A DNA stretch of 12,336 nucleotides from contig MHER01000079.1 of the NCBI GenBank assembly GCA_001805205.1, positions 1 through 12,336 of the forward strand. Reading direction: 5' to 3'. The notes beneath the pieces are model-generated. The model searched no databases. It saw only the letters and a list, made by a program, of their open reading frames with translations, and was not told where the DNA came from. Origin of the DNA: Nitrospirae bacterium RIFCSPLOW2_12_42_9 (lineage in GTDB: Bacteria > Nitrospirota > 9FT-COMBO-42-15 > HDB-SIOI813). Position numbers and translations under genes: made by a program. This document shows, piece after piece, positions 1 to 7,520 of this stretch; position 1 is the stretch's first letter; every line of letters starts with the position of its first letter.

Positions 1-1523
1 AAATCCAATTCTCCGTAGAGACATTTTATGACTGTCTTCTGGGCATATTCACTGGAATCGTATGCAGCAATAAGAATGTCAACATCTTTGAAATGGCGAA
101 GTATATAGGGGCTCCCGAAGGAGATCACGATGGAGTTATGAGCCTTGTTTATAATCTTAAGGATTTCTCTTCCCTCGTTATCATCTATCCCGGATATCCC
201 CTTCCATGCACGGGTCTCTGAAAATACGGCTATGATCGCTGTGGCATCGCTATTGCTATGTCCCTCAAAATAATTCTCATAAATATAAGCTAAACCAGAC
301 CCGGTATGACATGAGACAGCAAATATTTCTTTAAAATAATCATTCCAGAGGCGGGCTTCAAATAATTTTGCCTCTCCTGCCACAAACACCGGAAACCTGC
401 CCTCCTTTTTAACCGGCAATATCCCTTCTTTACGCCTTACAAGGGTTATTGATCTCTCTGAAATGGATTCGGAGAGAGCCATGTGATCATTATAATCAAT
501 ATCCCCTCTCCTGTTATCCTCCAACATTTCCTTTGATATCCGCGCCTTTGCCTTTGATATCCGCTCTATTGAGGCATCTATATTCTCCTCATCAATCATT
601 CCTGATTTGATAGCTGCAGTAAGTTCTTTAACTGTCAGGTCAGCATCTGCCGGATGCAGTAGTATATCAACCCCTGCCTCAACACACCTTGCAGGAATAA
701 TATCCATACCAGAAAGGGCAGACATGTTCAGTGCATCTGTAAGGACTAACCCCTTAAAGCCAAGCTCCCCCCTCAAAATATCCTTAATGACCTTTCCGGA
801 TAAACTGGCAGGCATTGAATCGAGGGCCGATACATGGAGATGTCCAACCATTATAGCGCTGACACCTGCCTTGATGGCATTTCTAAAAGGCAATATATCC
901 GTATCCATCAATTCCCTGAGTGATTTATTTATTTCAGGCAGCTCAATATGGGAATCAGCAGAAGTAGCGCCGTGACCGGGGAAATGCTTTGCGCAACTCA
1001 GGAGTCCTGCCCTTTCGAGGCCCTTTATATACTCCACACCAAACCATGAAACATCCAAAGGGTCATCAGAGAATGCCCTTGTGCAGACTATAGGATTTTC
1101 CGGGTTTTGATTAACATCTAACACAGGTATCAGGGGTAAGTTGATACCGACATCTATAACCTCATCAGTTGCAGCTTTAATTGTTCCTCTTAGCATATCA
1201 ACATCCTCTGATTTTACTCTATTAATTGCTGCACTTATTGCCATCTGACAGGGGAATATGGTACACCCCTTTATCTGCTGCCCCACACCGCGCTCAATAT
1301 CAGAGGCTATGAACAGGGGAATTGATGATAAAGACTGTAATCTGGCTATAAAGTCTTTTATACTCTCCCTCTCTCCTCCAAAGATTACGAAACCACAAAT
1401 ACCCTTTTGAATAAGTTCAAATATCTTATTCTGATATTCCTGAGAATGTATCCTGTCTCCATCAAGCCTGCTTATGATGATCTGATACAATCTCTTCTCT
1501 AAAGTCTCAAGTCTATTGATCAT
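1..1523 (-). CDS. nagZ: GH3 beta-N-acetylhexosaminidase, NagZ-like, C-terminus cut by window edge
   Basis: Glycoside hydrolase family 3 enzyme. NagZ enzymes remove N-acetylglucosamine from muropeptides during peptidoglycan recycling. I translated the minus strand by hand: 507 residues are visible before the left edge and no stop is reached. The NagZ signature KHFPGHG lies at residues 179-185, followed by DSH at 190-192 (the Asp-His acid/base dyad). The likely nucleophile Asp263 is in LTDALNM. After about residue 320 comes a second domain resembling the GH3 C-terminal domain, ending near the edge in YGELD, so probably only a few dozen residues are missing. This makes it a two-domain form, longer than the single-domain E. 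coli enzyme. No signal peptide is seen, so it is probably cytoplasmic. ATG at 1523 is used; an in-frame ATG at 1532 is equally possible, and neither has a clear ribosome site. It is divergent from the DUF401 gene. Exact substrate is inferred. Confidence 0.9.
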   Translation of the reverse strand, partial: MINRLETLEKRLYQIIISRLDGDRIHSQEYQNKIFELIQKGICGFVIFGGERESIKDFIARLQSLSSIPLFIASDIERGVGQQIKGCTIFPCQMAISAAINRVKSEDVDMLRGTIKAATDEVIDVGINLPLIPVLDVNQNPENPIVCTRAFSDDPLDVSWFGVEYIKGLERAGLLSCAKHFPGHGATSADSHIELPEINKSLRELMDTDILPFRNAIKAGVSAIMVGHLHVSALDSMPASLSGKVIKDILRGELGFKGLVLTDALNMSALSGMDIIPARCVEAGVDILLHPADADLTVKELTAAIKSGMIDEENIDASIERISKAKARISKEMLEDNRRGDIDYNDHMALSESISERSITLVRRKEGILPVKKEGRFPVFVAGEAKLFEARLWNDYFKEIFAVSCHTGSGLAYIYENYFEGHSNSDATAIIAVFSETRAWKGISGIDDNEGREILKIINKAHNSIVISFGSPYILRHFKDVDILIAAYDSSEYAQKTVIKCLYGELD

Positions 1524-1596
1524 AAAACCCATAAAATCGAGCAGGAAAGCACGGCATTTATAAGATGCTTGAACAATGCTGAATTAAATTATGGTA

Positions 1597-1623
1597 TTAT
1601 AAATAACTCTTTGTTTATTACAA
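1597..1623 (-). promoter_or_regulatory. Possible sigma70-like promoter for the GH3 gene
   Basis: On the minus strand TTGTAA (1618-1623) is followed after 15 bp by a consensus TATAAT (1597-1602), upstream of the GH3 start. The spacer is shorter than the preferred 17 bp and the region is AT-rich, so a chance match is quite possible. It would give a leader of roughly 65 nt. No convincing promoter is seen for the plus-strand DUF401 gene in the same 1533-1634 gap; the TATAAT at 1627-1632 is too close to its start codon. Confidence 0.3.
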
Positions 1624-1634
1624 GGTTATAATAT

Positions 1635-2840
1635 ATGGCTGACATAATAAAGATATTTATTTCATTTATCATCATAGTGCTCCTTATCAGGCGGAAGATA
1701 AACCTTGGTCTATCAATGACTATAGGCTCGCTGAGCCTTGCACTCCTCTACATTCTGCCTGTATCAGTAATCCAGGATGTCTTTATTAAGACTATTACTG
1801 CTTACACAACAATACAATTGATTATAGCCCTTGGCCTTATAATGGTCATGGAAAATGTTATGAGAAAGACTGAGACTTTCAGGCAGATGATGGATTCTTT
1901 AAAAAAGGTCACGAAGAATACCAGGTTCGTACTCGCTGCACCACCTGCTATAATCGGGATGGTCCCTTCAATCGGCGGCGCCTATTTCTCTGCACCATTA
2001 GTTGAAGAGGCAAGCAGCTCTATTACCATAACGCCGGAGAGAAAGGGATTTATCAACTACTGGTTCAGGCATATCTGGGAATATATCCTGCCAACATACC
2101 CTGGTCTCATACTGGCCTCTGCAATAACTCATGTGCCATTAGACAGGTTGATCCTCTATCAAATGCCCTTTTCAATTATGGTGATTATAAGCGGGGCTAT
2201 ATTCTGTTTCAGGGGACTTGATATCAGGAGGGAAAATAATTCAGGGAAAAGAGAGGTAAGGGATATAAAACTGCTAATTTTAAGCCTGCTCCCTATTGCA
2301 GTGATTATACTTCTTATTGCATTATTCCACATTGATATTGCATTAACAATGGTCATTGTTATCTCCCTCCTATTTTTGTATCACCGGTATCCGCCAAAGA
2401 GGATAATTTATACATTGAAGGAGAGCATATCCTGGAAGATACTCCTGATAATAGTCGGAGTAATATTTTTTAAGGAGATGCTCGGTGCAACCGGTGCAGT
2501 AGAGGGTGTGTCCCTGTTTCTGACTCATACAGGATTTCCACTCATAATCCTTTTTTTCATACTCCCCTTTATGGTTGGTTTCCTTACAGGTCTGACAATC
2601 GCCTTTGTTGGAACTACTTTTCCACTACTTATCTCAGTCAGCGGAGGGGCGCCGGAGATAGGGAATATGGCCTTTGCATTCGCAAGCGGATTCACAGGGG
2701 TTATGTTCTCACCTGTGCATCTATGCTTTGTCTTAACAGGTGAGTATTTCAGTGCAGACAGGGGGAAAATCTATAAATACATGCTAATACCAAGCAGCAT
2801 GGTGATGTTATCCGCTGTTATAATGTGGGTTGTTAAATGA
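1635..2840 (+). CDS. DUF401 family integral membrane protein (putative permease)
   Basis: A 401-residue, strongly hydrophobic protein with about 11-12 probable membrane segments: for example residues 4-19, 25-42, 58-73, 97-122, 150-166, 176-192, 211-232, 234-250, 268-284, 300-335, 345-368 and 383-400. The glycine/proline-rich stretch around residues 108-122 (GMVPSIGGAYFSAPL), followed by a charged loop and WEYILPTYPG, resembles the uncharacterised DUF401 family (recognised from memory, no search run). A second Gly-rich helix pair (GFLTGLTIAFVG, 315-326) gives the two-halved look of many secondary transporters. Substrate is unknown. The ATG at 1635 has a weak AAGG (1622-1625) 9 nt upstream. 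The end overlaps der by ATGA, so the two are likely co-transcribed and translationally coupled, although no functional link to ribosome assembly is evident. Confidence 0.8.
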   Translation: MADIIKIFISFIIIVLLIRRKINLGLSMTIGSLSLALLYILPVSVIQDVFIKTITAYTTIQLIIALGLIMVMENVMRKTETFRQMMDSLKKVTKNTRFVLAAPPAIIGMVPSIGGAYFSAPLVEEASSSITITPERKGFINYWFRHIWEYILPTYPGLILASAITHVPLDRLILYQMPFSIMVIISGAIFCFRGLDIRRENNSGKREVRDIKLLILSLLPIAVIILLIALFHIDIALTMVIVISLLFLYHRYPPKRIIYTLKESISWKILLIIVGVIFFKEMLGATGAVEGVSLFLTHTGFPLIILFFILPFMVGFLTGLTIAFVGTTFPLLISVSGGAPEIGNMAFAFASGFTGVMFSPVHLCFVLTGEYFSADRGKIYKYMLIPSSMVMLSAVIMWVVK

Positions 2841-4147
2841 AGCGACCTCTTATCGCAATAATCGGACGGCCTAACGTAGGGAAGTCCACCCTCTTCAACC
2901 GTATCATAGGAAAGCGTCTTGCAATTGTAGAGGACATGCCTGGTGTAACAAGGGACAGGAACTATTCCTATACCTCATACCGTGGACGTGATTTTATCCT
3001 CGTTGATACAGGTGGTCTTGAACCAGAGACATCAGATCCAATTCTATCACAGATGAAGACCCAGGCAGAGATAGCTATTAATGAGGCAGATATCATAATA
3101 TTTATGATGGATGGCAGAGAGGGGCTTATATTATCTGATATGGAGATAGTTGATATACTGAGGAAAGTACATACACCTGTATTTTATGCAATAAACAAAG
3201 TAGACAGCATAAAGGTTGATGTGAACATATCTGATTTCCACAGACTTGGCGTGGAAAAGTTGTATGCCATCTCTGCTGAACATGGAAGGTGTGTGGATGA
3301 TCTTCTGGATGATATGTATCTTTTATTACCTGAACAGGCAGAGGTGGAAAAGGGGGATGAATACCCTAAGATTGCTGTTGTTGGAAGGCCTAATGTCGGG
3401 AAGTCGACCCTGGTAAACAGATTGTCAGGGAAAGAGCGGCTTATAACAAGCCCTGTTCCAGGGACTACAAGGGATGCAATCGATACTGTGGTTACTTACA
3501 ATAAAAAGAAATATTTATTTGTGGATACCGCCGGTATAAGGAAGAAGGCACATGTAGAGAGGGGAATAGAATCCTACAGTGTCATACATGCCTTACGGAG
3601 TATAGACAGGTGTGACATTGCCATACTTCTTGTAGATGCTGCAGAGGGTATTACATCTCAGGATTTAAAGATTGCAAGCTATATTGAGGAAGCAGGAAAG
3701 GGATATATCATAGGCATGAACAAGTGGGATCTGATAGAAAAGGATGAAAATACAATGGAACAATACAGAAAGGGTATAGGCCGGGCATATCCCCGTTTTT
3801 CCCATGTGCCTCTTATTTTTATGTCAGCCCTTTCGGGCAGTCGTGTTGCAAAGATATATAATGAGATAAATTCAGTGCTGGGAGAATACTCGAAAAAGAT
3901 ATCAACCGGAGAACTTAACAGATTTCTTGCAGCAATATCTAATCGGCTGCCATGTTCATCATACAAAGGGAGACCGGTTAAATTATACTATGCAACCCAG
4001 ATAGGGATCCGCCCGCCCAGATTTCTCTATTTTGTCAACTATCCCGAGGCTATAGATAGAAATACTGTAAGATTCTTTGAGAATACTATGCGTGACAGGT
4101 GGGGATTCAGGGGTGTTCCTATACGTATAATAATCAGGAAAAAATAG
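2837..4147 (+). CDS. der: Ribosome-associated double GTPase Der (EngA)
   Basis: Essential GTPase that acts in the cytoplasm in 50S ribosomal subunit maturation. The 436-residue length is typical. Two tandem G domains are plain. Domain 1 has G1 GRPNVGKS at 10-17, G3 DTGG at 57-60 and G4 NKVD at 120-123. Domain 2 has G1 GRPNVGKS at 183-190, G3 DTAG at 230-233, G4 NKWD at 295-298 and a G5-like SA at 330-331. The C-terminal KH-like domain occupies about 355-436 and ends in a basic tail (IIIRKK). The start codon overlaps the DUF401 stop (ATGA at 2837-2840), and only a weak G-rich stretch lies upstream, which fits translation by coupling. The gene ends in TAG, directly abutting the stop codon of the opposing NHL gene. 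All motifs are intact; the identification is secure. Confidence 0.98.
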   Translation: MKRPLIAIIGRPNVGKSTLFNRIIGKRLAIVEDMPGVTRDRNYSYTSYRGRDFILVDTGGLEPETSDPILSQMKTQAEIAINEADIIIFMMDGREGLILSDMEIVDILRKVHTPVFYAINKVDSIKVDVNISDFHRLGVEKLYAISAEHGRCVDDLLDDMYLLLPEQAEVEKGDEYPKIAVVGRPNVGKSTLVNRLSGKERLITSPVPGTTRDAIDTVVTYNKKKYLFVDTAGIRKKAHVERGIESYSVIHALRSIDRCDIAILLVDAAEGITSQDLKIASYIEEAGKGYIIGMNKWDLIEKDENTMEQYRKGIGRAYPRFSHVPLIFMSALSGSRVAKIYNEINSVLGEYSKKISTGELNRFLAAISNRLPCSSYKGRPVKLYYATQIGIRPPRFLYFVNYPEAIDRNTVRFFENTMRDRWGFRGVPIRIIIRKK

Positions 4148-4169
4148 TTATTTCTCAACTTTTCCGATT
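4132..4169. terminator. Weak AT-rich hairpin spanning the der / NHL convergent stop codons
   Basis: AATCaGGAAAA (4132-4142) pairs with TTTTCCGATT (4160-4169), giving a 10-bp stem with one bulged base and a 17-nt loop. Both stop codons lie in the loop region. There is no GC-rich core and no clean T tract after it, so termination is only a possibility. It is the only candidate structure at this junction, which has no intergenic base. Confidence 0.3.
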
Positions 4170-4534
4170 ATGTTTTCAACACTGTCTGAAAAATATACAT
4201 ATGGAGTGTTTGAAGCCGTCGTAAGACTGATAATATTATTAAATCTTGCCTCATCCCTCTCTCCAGGTGTGAAAGAGGATTGACCAGTATTGCCTGAAAA
4301 AGTAAGTACCTCTCCTGTGTTCTTGTTTACCCTGCGGAGGACATTGTTACCTGTGTCAGCCACATAGAGATAATCACCATCAACTGTAATACCCCGAGGA
4401 TACCTGAATCTTGAATCAAACCCAACTCCATCTAAATAACCCCCCTCCTTTGGCATTCCTGCGATTGTCTTCACCTGACCGGTAGTCCTGAGGATACGCC
4501 TTATTGTGTGGTTACCTGTATCAGTCACATAAAG
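4148..4534 (-). pseudogene. Severed C-terminal part of the NHL-repeat lipoprotein (downstream of amber codon)
   Basis: These 128 codons continue the frame of the NHL lipoprotein past its TAG at 4535-4537 and end at TAA (4148-4150). The first residues, LYVTDTGNHTIRR, complete an NHL motif whose expected tyrosine is the TAG. A second motif (DYLYVADTGNNVLRRV) and a degenerate last one (YVYFSDSVENIIGKV) follow, then the protein ends. No other stop or frameshift is present. The first possible internal start is GTG at 4528, inside a beta-strand motif and without a ribosome site, so independent expression is unlikely. It is best read as the 3' end of one gene broken by a recent nonsense change, by a sequencing error, or decoded by readthrough. 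It abuts der tail-to-tail. Confidence 0.8.
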
Positions 4535-7285
4535 CTAAGTACCGTCAGATGTAATACCCCTGGGGTCATTAAACCCTGCTGCAGCACCGGTACTGTCCGC
4601 AGTCCCGGGTGAACCTGTATTTGTAACATAGTCACTCAGACCTGCAACAAGACCAACATACCCCGTGTTAAGGTTAACCCTGCGGATCAGGTGATTTGAG
4701 GAGTCGGACACATACAGCACATTGTCAACAATACAAATTCCTCTGGGGTTATTAAACATTGGAAATCCGAATTCACTGTTCATGAAACCGGCAACACCCG
4801 GTGTGCCTGCCACAGTGGTTACCCCCACGGTTTCCTCCATGGTTTCAGGATTTGTAGATATAACGATCTTCCTGATGGTGTGGTTTCCTGTATCTGCCAC
4901 ATAGATATTGCCCTTACCATCTGCAGCAATGCCGATCGGACGATTAAATTGGGCTGAATAACCATCACTAGATCTGTGTCCTTTAGTAGACACTGTACCT
5001 GCAATAGTTATCAGTGGTATGCCTGAAAGGTTTTGTGCATCTATTTTTGTAAGGTTTGCCAGACTTGTTAAATCTAATTTTCGTATAATATGATTCCCCC
5101 TGTCTGCAAGATAGAATAGGTTCCCAACCAATTCCCCTCCTGATGGAGAGTTAGTCCGGATACCCTTATGTTCACTATATGAAAAGGTCATTGTCTCCCC
5201 GGTACTCATCTTCACCAATCTTATCAAGTTGCCCCCTGTATCCATTACATAAAGATACTTGCCATCTGTAACAATTCCAGTGGGCCCACTAAAAGCCGCT
5301 GTTTTACCTGTACCATCAGTAGAATTATTATACGCACTGGTACCTAAAGGCTGACCGGTGCATACGCGTTTTGTAACAGGGGAACCGGAAACCTCCTCAA
5401 CCTCATCCACACAACTTACATCTCCTGCAAGAAGTGATACCTCACCCGTGGTAAGGTCTACCTTCCTCAATATATGATTTCCTGTATCTGATACATAGAG
5501 AATCTTATCATACCACACAATGCCCTCAGGAGAATTAAACAGAGGGGTACTTACTACATTATTCATAAGACTATCCACAAGACCACTACTGCCGCGTATA
5601 CCGGCTACAGTCACTACTTCACGCGTCGTTAAGTCAATCTTTCTTATAGCATGATTCCCTGTATCCGCAACATACAGAAATATGCCATCAGTTGTTATAT
5701 CACCAGGGCTGTTAAACCTTGCTATCCCGTTCAATGCCTTATCTGTATCTACTGAGCCTGCCTTGCCGCTCTCTCCTGCAAATGTTGTTATCTCTTCGGT
5801 TACAATATCAATCTTCCGTATTGTATGATTACCTGTGTCAGTTATGTAAATCTTATCTCCTATCCTCATACCCCTTTTGGGAGAATTAAATCTTGCATCC
5901 CGCCCTATTCCATCCAGTGAACCGGCCTCATCAGGATATCCGGCAAACCGGCGAACCTCACCGGTAGGAAGGTTCATCCTCCTTATCACATGATTGCCCG
6001 TATCAATAATATAAAGATTCTCACCCTCCTCATCCACTATTACATCTGTCGGAGAGTTAAATATGGCAGGACTTTCTGTACTATCAGAGGTGCCCGATAT
6101 TCCAGGGGTTCCTGCTAAGGTAGTCACATCACTGGTTAATATATCTACCTTTCTTATCGTATGATTATATGTATCAGCCACATAAAGCACATCACCGTCT
6201 ATTACTACCCCTCCAGGTGTGCTGAATCTACTCTCATCTCCCTTTGCGTCTGTGACACCAGAGTGAGAAGCCTTCCCAGCCACTGTAAGAATATCTTCTG
6301 TAAATATATCCACCCTGCGTATTATATTGTTCCCTCTATCCGCAACATACAGATAATCACCTGAAACAGTTAGATCAGCCGGACTATAAAACCTCCCTAT
6401 ACCAGGAGGACCATCAGCAAACCCGGAGTTGGGAGGCGTACCTGCGATTGTACTAACAGTCCCGTTTGATAAATCCAGTACGCGTATGGCCTCATTCCAT
6501 AGATCAGCAATATAAAGGTGAGAACCTTTTACAGCAAGCCCATGAGGATAATAGAATTGCGCCTCAGTAAGAGTACCATCATGATAGCCGGCATTCTCAG
6601 CCTTTCCTATCAAGGTATAAACTTCTCCTGTAACCGGATCTAATCGCCTTATTGTATGATTGTATGTATCCGCAATATACAGATATTGCCCATCAGTGGT
6701 TATCCCGAGGGAAAAGTTAAATCTGGCATCCCCCCCGACACCATCAGCACTCCCACTCTGGGAAGGACTACCTGCTATGGTAACTGTATCACCACTGTTT
6801 TTATTAACACGTCTTATTGTAAAATTATTTGTATCTGCAATATAGAGATAATCCCCTAACAGTACAATGGCAGTCGGACTTCTGAAGAGTGCCTTACTGC
6901 CTGAGCCATCAGTAGAACCATATTGTCCACGTCTCCCAGCTAATGTTATAACAATATATGTGCTTAAATTTATTTTCCTTATGGCATGATTAAGTGTATC
7001 AGCTACATAGAGATACTCACCATCTGTCTCAATACCTTCGGGATAGGCAAATCTGGCAGCCTTTCCTGCCCCATCATCAACACCTGCTATCCCTTGATAA
7101 CCTGCTATGGTAGAAACTGCATTTGTTTTAATATCTATCTTCCTTATTGTATGGTTATTCTGATCAGCAATATAGAGTGTATCACCATAGGCTGCTATCC
7201 CACGGGGAGAATTGAACCTTGCTACAGCCCCCTGGCCATCAGATGTACCAGGACCACCAGGCATCCCCGCCATTAACAGAACAGA
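4148..7285 (-). repeat. Tandem NHL repeats, 18 LYVADTGNHTIRK-type motifs, period about 165 bp
   Basis: The lipoprotein gene is built from tandem units with consensus YLYVADTGNHTIRK, then a TGEV..(T)IAG strand, a G..DG loop, ARFNSP and GI..DG. I count 18 motif copies, 15 before and 3 after the TAG. The first six units are each exactly 55 residues (165 bp); later units vary from about 46 to 83. The units are well diverged at DNA level, so this is a protein-repeat array and not a young minisatellite. The gene begins with the second half of a unit (from about 7285) and ends with the first half of one, the circular-permutation pattern that closes beta-propellers. Confidence 0.9.
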
Positions 7286-7423
7286 ACCCCCTGACAGACT
7301 TGAATTACCTTCCAGGACAGGTCCAACAGTACCGTATTCGTTGCTGCATCCTGTTATAACTAATATAAGGATACCTGCTGATATGCAGGTTAATTTGAGC
7401 TTATAAATCTGGTCTCTGACCAT
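4535..7423 (-). CDS. NHL-repeat beta-propeller lipoprotein, truncated by in-frame TAG
   Basis: A 962-residue exported protein of unknown function. The N-terminus is a lipoprotein signal: MVRDQIYKLK, then a hydrophobic core, then lipobox ITGC with Cys26 as the predicted lipidated residue. The remainder is tandem NHL repeats (motif LYVADTGNHTIRK), which fold as beta-propellers and often act as binding platforms or, in some families, as enzymes; no catalytic motif is recognised here. Unit 11 carries a long insertion with two cysteines (residues 671 and 688). The frame ends at TAG (4535-4537) exactly where a conserved tyrosine is expected, and coding continues for 128 codons. The ATG at 7423 is chosen over an in-frame TTG at 7444 because the promoter found here predicts transcription starting near 7440. 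No clear ribosome site precedes it. It is divergent from pdxJ. Confidence 0.88.
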   Translation of the reverse strand: MVRDQIYKLKLTCISAGILILVITGCSNEYGTVGPVLEGNSSLSGGSVLLMAGMPGGPGTSDGQGAVARFNSPRGIAAYGDTLYIADQNNHTIRKIDIKTNAVSTIAGYQGIAGVDDGAGKAARFAYPEGIETDGEYLYVADTLNHAIRKINLSTYIVITLAGRRGQYGSTDGSGSKALFRSPTAIVLLGDYLYIADTNNFTIRRVNKNSGDTVTIAGSPSQSGSADGVGGDARFNFSLGITTDGQYLYIADTYNHTIRRLDPVTGEVYTLIGKAENAGYHDGTLTEAQFYYPHGLAVKGSHLYIADLWNEAIRVLDLSNGTVSTIAGTPPNSGFADGPPGIGRFYSPADLTVSGDYLYVADRGNNIIRRVDIFTEDILTVAGKASHSGVTDAKGDESRFSTPGGVVIDGDVLYVADTYNHTIRKVDILTSDVTTLAGTPGISGTSDSTESPAIFNSPTDVIVDEEGENLYIIDTGNHVIRRMNLPTGEVRRFAGYPDEAGSLDGIGRDARFNSPKRGMRIGDKIYITDTGNHTIRKIDIVTEEITTFAGESGKAGSVDTDKALNGIARFNSPGDITTDGIFLYVADTGNHAIRKIDLTTREVVTVAGIRGSSGLVDSLMNNVVSTPLFNSPEGIVWYDKILYVSDTGNHILRKVDLTTGEVSLLAGDVSCVDEVEEVSGSPVTKRVCTGQPLGTSAYNNSTDGTGKTAAFSGPTGIVTDGKYLYVMDTGGNLIRLVKMSTGETMTFSYSEHKGIRTNSPSGGELVGNLFYLADRGNHIIRKLDLTSLANLTKIDAQNLSGIPLITIAGTVSTKGHRSSDGYSAQFNRPIGIAADGKGNIYVADTGNHTIRKIVISTNPETMEETVGVTTVAGTPGVAGFMNSEFGFPMFNNPRGICIVDNVLYVSDSSNHLIRRVNLNTGYVGLVAGLSDYVTNTGSPGTADSTGAAAGFNDPRGITSDGT

Positions 7424-7446
7424 CAATTTTATAATTAAATGCAATA

Positions 7447-7474
7447 ATTATACCATCTTATATTTTATTATCAA
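7447..7474 (-). promoter_or_regulatory. Sigma70-like promoter of the NHL lipoprotein gene
   Basis: On the minus strand, TTGATA (7469-7474), a 16-bp spacer, and a perfect TATAAT (7447-7452). The expected transcription start is near 7440, about 16 nt before the ATG at 7423. The position between two divergent genes and the two near-consensus boxes support it. Confidence 0.65.
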
Positions 7475-7480
7475 AAATGC

Positions 7481-7509
7481 TTGACGTCCTCCCATCATCT
7501 TGCCATAAT
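7481..7509 (+). promoter_or_regulatory. Sigma70-like promoter of pdxJ
   Basis: TTGACG (7481-7486), a 17-bp spacer and CATAAT (7504-7509). The -10 box ends 11 bp before the pdxJ ATG, so transcription should start at about 7516 and leave a leader of only some 4-5 nt. No Shine-Dalgarno sequence precedes the ATG, which agrees with a leaderless or near-leaderless message. The -35 box lies 6 bp from that of the divergent promoter, so the two polymerases probably interfere or share a regulator. GACGTC (7483-7488), a palindrome, overlaps the -35. Confidence 0.65.
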
Positions 7510-7520
7510 ATCAATCTGTT

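Noticed and set aside
607..975. Plus-strand 122-codon open frame opposite the GH3 gene
   Set aside because: The opposite strand carries the conserved GH3 catalytic motifs, so this frame is antisense shadow.
1627..1632. TATAAT just before the DUF401 start as its -10 box
   Set aside because: It ends 2 bp before the ATG, so transcription would begin inside the coding region, and no -35 box lies at proper distance.
4148..4528. Independent small NHL gene starting at GTG 4528
   Set aside because: It would start in the middle of a blade strand, has no ribosome site, and continues the upstream frame exactly.
4535..4537. TAG decoded as pyrrolysine
   Set aside because: The position is a plain beta-strand tyrosine in other repeats, der uses TAG as its stop, and no pyl gene is in the window; a mutation or read error is simpler.
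6161..7276. Several plus-strand open frames of 60-96 codons opposite the NHL repeats
   Set aside because: They are reverse-strand images of the repeat consensus, recurring at the repeat period, with no ribosome sites or recognisable domains.
4148..7285. Regular repeat spacing considered as CRISPR or minisatellite
   Set aside because: The period is about 165 bp, the units are diverged in DNA but conserved in protein, and the whole array is one reading frame.
7424..7444. In-frame TTG start for the NHL lipoprotein seven codons upstream of the ATG
   Set aside because: It overlaps the region immediately after the -10 box and would lie upstream of the predicted transcription start; ATG at 7423 gives a normal lipoprotein signal.
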